This document shows, one piece after another, positions 56,920 to 64,000 of a stretch of 64,000 nt of DNA (positions are counted from its first letter, which is position 1; every line of letters starts with the position of its first letter). The stretch is from Rhizopus arrhizus. Lineage: Eukaryota; Mucoromycota; Mucoromycetes; Mucorales; Rhizopodaceae. Made by a program: the position numbers and the translations under genes. The notes under the pieces are model-generated. The model searched no databases. It was not told the DNA's origin and was given only the letters and a program-made list of their open reading frames with translations. Where the stretch lies: assembly GCA_024220505.1 (NCBI GenBank), contig JAKZZE010000021.1:682001-746000 (forward strand). The letters run 5' to 3'.

Positions 56920-58503
56920 TTATTTTTTGATCAAATAAGAGAGTAAATCAACTTTGGTAACAACATGCTTTACAACGTTGCCTTCTGTTACTAAAGCACT
57001 AGAATTAGTTTCGAAGAAACGAGTCAATTTGTCCAAAGGTGTGAATTCTGTGATTTCTTCAAATTTCTTGGATCCTCTTGTAAAGTGGAACATCACTAGG
57101 GAAACAGGAGTAGAAGGAGTAGCACGGTTAGAAGCCATACGAGAAAGAATGTTACCCATAGTAACCAATCCTCTAAGACGGCGGTGAGGTCCAGCTGTAA
57201 CTGGTAACTGATCAAAAGCTTTTTCTTGCATCAAGTCAATAGCTTCTTTACATGTTGTTTCCCCATCAATAGTGACAGCCTCAGCAAGTTTCAAGTCACG
57301 GACAGTGGCACCAGCAAAGTCTTTCTTTGCCTTGTTTTCAAAGCTTTGATCTTCAAACTTCTCATCAGTGAATCCACGTTCTCTCATCCAGTCGTCGTTC
57401 AAGAACTTGGTCATATAGTTACGAACAGAGTCAGGTAAGATGACAACACAACGTTGGCCTTCTTTCAATTCCTTTGCAGCTTGAACAGCAGCATACATAG
57501 CAGTACCAGAAGAACCACCGCAGAGAATACCTTCTTCACGAATTAAACGACGAGACATCAAGAAAGAAGGTTTGTCCTCCGACTTCATCCAAACATCAAT
57601 CAATTCACGCTTCAATACATCAGGAATGAAGTCATAACCAATACCTTCAACCTGATAAGACCCAGCAATGGTATTTAATGATTCAGGTTGAGCCAAGATT
57701 GAACCAACTGGATCAACACCAACGATCTTAATATTAGGTAACTTTTCCTTGAGCTTTTGAGCAAGACCAGAGATAGTACCACCTGTACCAGCACCAGCAA
57801 CCAACATATCGATCTTACCATCACATTGCTCTAAAAGTTCTTCAGCAGTGGTATCATAATGAGCGACAGGGTTGTAAGGGTTAGTGTATTGATCCAAGAT
57901 AACAGCATTAGGGATTTCATCTCTTAATTTGCGAGCAACACCAATGTGTGATTCGGGAGCATCCCAAGCAGCTTCAGTTGGTGTACGAATGATTTCTGCA
58001 CCCAAAGCTTTCAAAACATCAACCTTTTCTTGAGACATCTTTTCAGGTAAAGTAATAATGACACGATAACCTTTGACTGCACCAGCAAGGGCTAAGCCAA
58101 TACCTGTATTGCCTGAAGTTGGTTCAATAATTGTGCTAACTCCTGGAACAAGAACACCAGCCTTTTCGGCTTCTTCAACCATACGAGCAGCGATACGATC
58201 TTTGACCGAGCCACCGGCATTAAAGTATTCACACTTGGCCACTATAAAAATTTAGTATTGTGTGTAACGGTAAATACTACTTGACTTACAAAGTTCACAC
58301 TTTAAACCAGCTTCTTTAGCAATTTTATCAACACGAACAAGAGGTGTACGTCCAATGTTATCTAAAATAGTATTACAAATCTTTGGTGCAGGAGCAGAGC
58401 TAATTTCAATTAATTCATAAGTAATTCCACATCCAAGATACAAAAGAACTTACTTGTGCTTGTGGTTATATTGTTCAAAGATTCTCTTCAATTCAACTGA
58501 CAT
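56920..58503 (-). CDS. CYS4: Cystathionine beta-synthase (493 aa, three exons)
   Basis: Exons (minus): 58503-58454, 58399-58290, 58241-56920. PLP-dependent fold type II enzyme condensing serine and homocysteine to cystathionine in transsulfuration. Motifs: [31 protein letters not shown] with the Schiff-base Lys; [12 protein letters not shown] (PLP phosphate/substrate loop); [29 protein letters not shown]. After about residue 370 come two CBS domains ([31 protein letters not shown]; a second ending [14 protein letters not shown]) that regulate activity. As in yeast Cys4 there is no N-terminal heme-binding segment ([16 protein letters not shown] starts directly). Cytosolic. Confidence 0.95.
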
Positions 58504-59235
58504 ATTGTTTATTAAAAAAAAAAAGAAAAGAGAAAAAAATTTTTATTTTAGTTTTTTCTCAAAAGTTCCCACCCCTTTGTTACACAATCCGTTCAGTGGA
58601 TGTGACTTGAAACAGTGAATCAACCAAACAGTGATTTACGTTTAAAATACAAGTTTTTTATTTAACCAATCAAATTTTTTTGCCAGCCAATTAAGAAATT
58701 TTTAGCATTCAACTTATTGTGCAGTGGTTCAAGTGTTTTTTGCCATTAATCAAAAAAGAATCGGTAGAGGAAACAAGCATACCTTATTCTAGAAGGTGTC
58801 AAATTTTTCACAGTGTTTTGCGTTTAAAAATACAAATATGGGAAGTAAAAAATAAAGTCTTTGATTCAAACAACTTAAAAAAATATTTTATTGGTAATAC
58901 AAGATATGGATTGCATTACACCATTTTCAGAAGGTAAAGTCGCATTTTTACAAATTTCATAATACAATACCTACAAAAAAAGCGACAAGTAAACGCAACA
59001 TTTATTCCTGAAAACAGTGTATTTCGACTAAAATGCTTTAGAATATCATCCTATAAATGCAGTAAAATAAACTAAAAAACGACTAGAAATACAATAAATG
59101 TAAATGAAAACAGGCGGCATATGAAAAAAAAAAAACAAAAAAAGAAAAATCACCAGCTACAAAAAATTTTATTTTAATTCACAATAGCGGTTTTTAAACT
59201 GTGATGATAGCATATGAATATAAACCGTAAACTAA
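58504..59235. other. Intergenic region carrying MITE C
   Basis: Promoter side of CBS, then the 101-bp MITE at 58919-59019. Otherwise AT-rich with no gene seen. Confidence 0.5.
58919..59019. mobile_element. MITE copy C, 101 bp, TA-flanked
   Basis: Starts CACCATTTTCAGAAGGTAAA and ends TTCCTGAAAACAGTG; the ends are imperfect inverted repeats of about 27 bp. TA lies at 58917-58918 and 59020-59021. The interior (CATAATACAAT, AAAAAGCGACAAGTAAACGC) matches copy B read on the minus strand. Confidence 0.8.
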
Positions 59236-61407
59236 TTACAGTGACATATTGCGTGATAAAATTTCTTGCCGTTTAAGCTTTCCCTCTTCTTTTATTTGAT
59301 CAACTATTTCTTGACCCTCTTTTTGGATCGCTTCAATGTTGTGCTCTACCAAAGATAACACAAGCTGTTCAATGGTCATTTTCTTTTGATCTTCAGTTAA
59401 TTGTTTTTCATTGGAAGGATAAGCATTTGTGAGTGATATGACCCCATCAAAAAAGTGGGCTGCTTCATCTATATCATCTTTGGATTGGACAGATAAGCAT
59501 GAGTAGTCTTCAAATACGTTAGATACATTCGCTTGCACTCTTGGTATTTGGGCTGGTGTTGATTTTAATGATTTATCTCCTTCATCTGTTTGCTGTTGGT
59601 GGACAGGGGAATTTGTTTGTTCTTCTTGATCAGCATCACTTATTGAATGATCCTCAATATTTGGCCTATTGTTTAATTGTGCTGTATGGTTTTCTGTAGC
59701 CTTTGGATCTTCAGGAAGCATTTCAGTATAGCCAGATAACGATGCTGAGTGGCTCCAATGAGTGGAGGGAATTGAATGATGTGATGAAGGGTCATTTATT
59801 AGTACATATGGCTCTTCCTCTACTTTTGTTGATCGCTTCTTAGATAAACTGATATTTTTCTTTACCAGCGGAAGAACAGGTGCTGTATTGTAGTCTATTT
59901 CCCGACCCTTTCCTTTATCTTTCCTCACTGGTATTATAATCTATGTCAAGTAAAACAAACTTAGCTATTGGTTCGTAACAATCTGTCCTTCTGTGTTTAC
60001 TTGTGCATCTTTATGGTCATTATCTACTTCTTTTAATTCCCTAGATTCAGCGCAACTTGTTTCGCCTTTGCTTGTTGAGGAAAGATAGGATGCTGTAGTT
60101 CCCAGAGAAAGGTTTGTCTCTGACGTATTGAACGGTTTACCCAATGAAATTCGATCAGTTTGTTTTGTAAGCATTTCCTTGGAAGAAGTGGGTTTCCTGG
60201 AGTAAGACACTTTTGAAGTATTCATCTCTTTTGATGATTCATTTATAGAAAAGTTATTGTTCACGATAGCTTCTGGAGGCTCATTCAATATTTTTCGTCT
60301 TTTATCTTTTAACGGTCTTTCAACTGGCTCTGATGCTCTAGGCTGCCTGGTATTTTCTTGATCAACTGTCTTTTTTAGTAGATGGTTATCTTCAGTCGAG
60401 CGTCTTTTGCGAGAGGATCTTTTGGAATATGTCACTAAGTGTTTTCTCTTTTTAGACTTTAAATCTGAAGAATAAGCTTGGTTGATGTCCCAAATGCTAT
60501 CCTCGAGACTTTCCACTGCTTTTTGATCTTTCTATAAGCAGAAAAAAAAAAAGGTGAATCAAGTATTCTTTATGGGTTTATCAATTTGAATATCATTTTG
60601 CTTACTTACCTTTGAGCTAACATCATATATTTCATCTGAAACTACCATGTTTTCTTTATTGTTATTGTCTTTTGTATGTTTTAGAAAGACACATTTTGCA
60701 TTTAAATCTTTGTGGATCCCACTGCAAAAAAAAATAAAAGCTTTTGAGTATTCTTTGAGCAATAGAATTTTTTTAACTGCCTTACGAAAGATCATTTGTT
60801 TCAATAGGATCAGTAATTTCAACGTGACAATAAGGACATCTTATTTTGGCAGGATGTTTCCTAGAGGGAGCAAAATAGAACCCCGCACTGACAACCTTTA
60901 CAGCATTGTTTTAGACTTTTTATAAACCAGATGCATAACAATCTAGTTACCTTGGAAGCAAGTGGCCATTTTTTAGATTTGATTTTTGGTGGCCAATATT
61001 TGTGTTTGGTGAATGTGGCCAAACGCGCATTTCTCATTCGTGTTCCTTTTGACGTTGCATGATCGACATCTAAATCATGAGATGGATTATCTGGAAAGTC
61101 AAGAACAACCCATGGACAGTGTGGTGCTTCATGAGCATGTCGTGTGAATGGTGATTGCCCTTGTTTCCAATGACTTAACTCAATGTCGCATAAAAAACAA
61201 CGTAAACTGTCTTCTAACTTTGGTCTACGTGCAAAGTAAAGTCCGGCTCTTGCAAACTAAAGATCTTTGTTAGATCACGTATTTTCTCTCACTTCTTAAA
61301 CCTCATAATAGTATTACAGTTTCTGGTTTGTGAAAATTCTTTTGCACGTGTGGCCATTTGGCTGTCTTGTTATTAAATGAGTCTACTCTGTTTTCAAATA
61401 AATTCAT
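59236..61407 (-). CDS. BIR1: BIR1/survivin-like protein with two BIR domains (624 aa, six exons)
   Basis: Exons (minus): 61407-61318, 61256-60951, 60895-60786, 60721-60610, 60531-59980, 59940-59236. BIR 1 (about residues 6-85): RVDSFNNKTAKWPH, FARAGLYFARRP, CFLC then HAHEAPHC (C-x2-C...H-x6-C zinc site). BIR 2 (about 105-190): RLATFTKHKYWPPK, VVSAGFYFAPSRKH, CPYC then HKDLNAKC. The long middle is Ser/Lys-rich and disordered. The C-terminus forms a helix (MTIEQLVLSLVEHNIEAIQK; KEEGKLKRQEIL) like the INCENP/borealin-binding end of fungal Bir1. It should act in the chromosomal passenger complex at centromeres and spindle. Two tandem BIRs and no RING match fungal Bir1 rather than caspase-inhibiting IAPs. 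Confidence 0.93.
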
Positions 61408-61698
61408 ATGAAATAAAAGAAAAATAAAATAAAATAAAATAAAAAAAACAATGCAAAGTTTAAATCGTTGCAGCTACTTGACAAATTCGAAAGTATGGTT
61501 TATTAGCCTTCTAGATGCGTTATAGAGTAGTGACTTTAATTAACTTATCTATCTTCTTTTTTAATTTTATCTTGGCATTGTAGTAATATTGTAAAACATA
61601 GGACAAAGAATTTGGAGAGATTCTATTGTGATTAATTTTGTGCGTGCTATTGCAGATACTTACGAAGCGGCTATAGATAACAAAATCAAACTAAAAAC

Positions 61699-61780
<82 letters not shown>

Positions 61781-62051
61781 GTGAAACATAATATAATCAA
61801 GCCTTAGAACCATAATATAAATGATAAAGGATGCCATACAAGACACACGCTCATAAACAATCAAATACATTTAGTACAATTCATTGTCTTTCAACTGTGC
61901 GCAATCATACGGAAAAGATACGAATGCTAAATTAATGATTCATGTAAAATATTTCTATAAATTAGGTATGTAGATATTAAAGACAATAAAAGTGAAGGAA
62001 AATGTTCATATAATTTGTGAATGGTATAACAATTAGATTTTATTTCTGAAT
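61408..62051. other. Intergenic region with a 70-base A-run
   Basis: Contains T11 followed by A70 (61699-61779). No gene is supported on either side; weak coding-like text on the plus strand (for example near 61610-61690) is too short to assign. Confidence 0.55.
61710..61779 (+). repeat. A70 homopolymer preceded by T11
   Basis: Longest homopolymer in the window. It could be the poly(A) of a retroposed sequence, an unstable tract, or an assembly artefact. Confidence 0.85.
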
Positions 62052-63259
62052 TTATTCATAGACACCGTTTGGTACAACACGCTTACAGCCGTAGGCGCTT
62101 CTTCCAGCATTACAATCTTTGTAGCTGTTACAACTATGAACAAAAGAAAGCGTTAATTCATCTAATGTTGAAAAATTGTCTTCTTTGCAAACTTACCATC
62201 TCATACAGTAAATCTGAGTGTTGGGTTCAATCATGTTTACATAGTATCTGTAGCCATGACACATGGACAAAGAAGGAGATCCTCTGCCATGGTTATCGTA
62301 TTGTCCACCTTCATCCTTCTCAGAAAGCTCCCATGAAGCACGGTTGAATTGGCCAGTGACTTGAATATATCCTGCTTCATCATCTGTGTAGAAGTGAGCA
62401 GTTGTAATGAAATTAACAGGTAAAGTACGAGCTCCAGGGGCATTAGCGTTAGGTTTAGTACAGAATGCAGCTGCACTCTTCTCAGAATTAGCGATGGCGT
62501 CGATATCTACTTTGCCGTTGTTTTCTTCCTTGTTTCCCGGGCTCTTGGGCAAGAAGATACAGAAATCATCAGGACCTGAGATCTGAGCTGTTAAGCCATA
62601 GTTGTAGGTGTAAGTAGCTTCTGCTGAAGATTTAGTAGTAGTAGCAGAATTAGTAGGATCAGCTGAAGTAGTGGTAGTAGTGGGTACAGAAGAAGTGGTA
62701 GTAGTAGTTCGCTTTTTAGTGGTCTTTTTGGTAGTCGTATTCTTTTTGGTAGTGGTCCTCTTTTTGGTAGTGGCCTTCTTTTTCAACGTAGTCTTCTTTT
62801 TCAACGTAGTCTTCTTTTTCAACGTAGTCTTCTTTTTCAACGTAGTCTTCTTTTTCAATGTAGTCTTCTTCTTGCCCGTGGTTTTCTTGGAGCCAGTTTT
62901 AACATTAGCATTGGCTTTGACACAAAGTTTTTGACCAGACTTGACATTGCTACATTTAGAGTTGACTACACAAAGAAAAACATAAGTAAATATATGATCA
63001 ATGTACAGTATAATATTAAACTTACGACTCTTATTCAATTGATGCAACGTAGCAGTGGAAACATGTGCATGTTTAGCAATAAGAGCACACTTTATAAAAA
63101 AAAGAGTAAGACAAAGAATTATATATCATTATACATTTTATATCATACAGATTTATCGGCAGAGGTTGCAACATAAGTCTTCGCGCATGCAATTGCAGCA
63201 ACATCTGCGGTGAAAAATGTTGCAATACAAGCAACAGCAATGGCTACAGGAGTACGCAT
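62052..63259 (-). CDS. Secreted LysM protein with Lys/Thr repeat and cysteine-rich C-terminal domain (341 aa)
   Basis: Exons (minus): 63259-63149, 63089-63026, 62965-62197, 62133-62052. A signal peptide is clear (MRTPVAIAVACIATFFTADV). Next comes one LysM: KTYVATSADKCALIAKHAHV, TATLHQLNKSLNSKC, VKSGQKLCV, which binds chitin or related glycans. A Lys/Thr-rich region built from five TTLKKK-type repeats follows, then Thr/Ser-rich linker likely O-glycosylated. The C-terminal ~170 residues hold a domain I recall from secreted fungal proteins: QISGPDDFCIFLPKSPG, AAAFCTKPNANAPGARTLPV, GYIQVTGQFNRASWELS, GGQYDNHGRGSP, then CCNSYKDCNAGRSAYGC in the last exon. It is probably a cell-wall or spore-surface protein. 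Splice phases all close. Confidence 0.87.
62775..62864. repeat. 18-bp minisatellite, five units, in the LysM gene
   Basis: Five head-to-tail copies of CTTCTTTTTCAACGTAGT (plus strand); the first four are identical and the fifth has one C-to-T change. Each encodes six residues (TTLKKK on the minus strand), so unit gain or loss keeps the frame. Confidence 0.9.
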
Positions 63260-63773
63260 GGTAACAGTTTAATGAGTGGTAGGAATATTAATAAAGAAAT
63301 AAAAAGAAATGATAAGAAAAAGAAGTGGGCGTTTTCAAAGGGAGAAAAAAACGTTGGTTGTAAGAAAAAAAAATCCTTTAAATTACAATAAGGGTTTTTA
63401 TAATAATTTTACAGTTGCACATGTACATGTAACTGTGACACAAATTACCAAATATCGAAAATGAATATGTGAAAGTTTTATATTCATGTGCTTGCATTTT
63501 TAATTTAGATTGTTGTTGATCGCTGCTAAGTTTACAAAACCATTCAGTTTATTGGATTAATTGTGCCAAAATAACTTTATAATTGGCTATTAGGCAGTAA
63601 GTCGATTTGGAATTCTGTTAGGAAGTCAAGATTGTCATAGAAACAAAGGTTTGTAGGCATGTAGTAGCATGATCGCCTTTTATTCCTTTTTTAGCGCTCC
63701 CAATTAAACATTGAAACGGAGTATGATTATATGAGCTATTTTTAAATATGCTTGACGATCAAAAAAAGACCAA
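63260..63773. promoter_or_regulatory. Divergent upstream region between the LysM gene and the edge gene
   Basis: AT-rich, no ORF of note. No motif assigned. Confidence 0.35.
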
Positions 63774-64000
63774 ATGGATGTTGCTTTATACAAAATCCTA
63801 AATAAGGTCAGTTTGCATGTCGAATTATATTCTTTTTTTAGGAAACTTGGATAGTGCTGTACTACAAGACCCAATTCTCAATTTTCGAACGTGATCCATA
63901 TCTGCTCTCTGATTCATCAAATACTCCAGTTTTCTTCACTATATTCAATGAAGCATTTATTTTTATTCTTCCTGCAGGAAAAAAAAAGCAAAGTATCTCA
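63774..64000 (+). CDS. 5' end of a gene running off the window, possible membrane transporter
   Basis: Exon 1 (63774-63806) MDVALYKILNK joins across a 35-nt intron (GTCAGT donor, TTTTTTTAG acceptor) in phase 0 to an open frame from 63842: ETWIVLYYKTQFSIFERDPY, LSDSSNTPVFFTIFNEAFIF, FILPAGKKK to the edge. The hydrophobic FFTIFNEAFIFILPA would suit a first membrane segment, as at the N-terminus of ABCC-type transporters, but too little is present to identify it. The alternative is that the frame is fortuitous. Confidence 0.4.

Noticed and set aside
62671..62934. Plus-strand ORF rich in Val/Phe (88 codons)
   Set aside because: It is the antisense of the Lys/Thr minisatellite of the LysM gene; the hydrophobic repeat is a translation artefact.
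1..64000. CRISPR arrays, operons, biosynthetic gene cluster, prophage
   Set aside because: The sequence is eukaryotic with spliced genes. No regularly spaced repeats, no co-directional gene runs and no cluster backbone enzyme (PKS, NRPS, terpene synthase) are present.

Overview
The window looks like nuclear DNA of an early-diverging filamentous fungus, most likely Mucoromycota (probably Mucorales). The reasons are AT-rich sequence, dense short GT-AG introns (about 35-80 nt), intact fungal housekeeping genes, and relics of repetitive protein families that I recall from mucoralean genomes. No database was searched. Gene models were spliced by hand: acceptor and donor sites were chosen so that the reading frame and family similarity continue across each junction. 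Exon coordinates are given in the evidence text.

Layout. 1-6.3 kb is a transposon graveyard: LINE-like fragments, an element with 54-bp terminal inverted repeats, and pieces of mucoralean repeat protein families. 7.0-17.8 kb is gene-dense: Zn2Cys6 transcription factor (+), ATP synthase inhibitor IF1 (+), ribosomal protein eL18 (-), SET-domain protein (-), malic enzyme (+), class I cyclic-nucleotide phosphodiesterase (+). 19-20.3 kb holds a decayed zinc-knuckle element. 20.7-22.3 kb is Notchless/Rsa4 (+). 22.9-23.6 kb is a decayed ADA2 copy beside two ~100-bp MITEs. 24.8-25.7 kb encodes an unrecognised protein (-). 26.5-28.9 kb is a gene-poor stretch bounded by 174-bp inverted repeats. 29.0-29.9 kb is ATP synthase OSCP (-). 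31.6-32.8 kb is a CBM21 PP1-targeting subunit (-). 33.7-35.0 kb is CHIP/STUB1 (+, 11 exons). 35.5-36.0 kb is a decayed PD-(D/E)XK-like relic. 36.5-40.2 kb is SSD1 (+). 40.5-41.4 kb is a Ser-rich protein (-). 42.7-44.1 kb is a PlsC-type acyltransferase (+) with an apparent one-nucleotide exon. 44.3-45.9 kb is MET1-like siroheme synthase/methyltransferase (+). 45.9-48.9 kb is a large helical protein (-). 49.6-51.0 kb is NCS6/CTU1 (+). 51.0-52.1 kb is a highly charged protein (-). 52.7-54.4 kb is an MFS transporter (-) with a frameshift. 56.9-58.5 kb is cystathionine beta-synthase (-). 58.9-59.0 kb is a third MITE. 59.2-61.4 kb is a BIR1/survivin-like protein (-). 62.1-63.3 kb is a secreted LysM protein with an 18-bp minisatellite (-). 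A gene start runs off the right edge.

The genes are ordinary eukaryotic neighbours, not an operon. Loose themes are mitochondrial ATP synthase (IF1, OSCP), sulfur metabolism (MET1, CBS), protein quality control (CHIP), and translation/tRNA/ribosome biogenesis (eL18, Rsa4, Ncs6, Ssd1). The most unusual observations are the 1-nt exon in the acyltransferase gene, a GC-AG intron in CHIP, an 11-nt exon in the transporter, the three-copy MITE family with TA target duplications, and the 174-bp inverted repeat pair.
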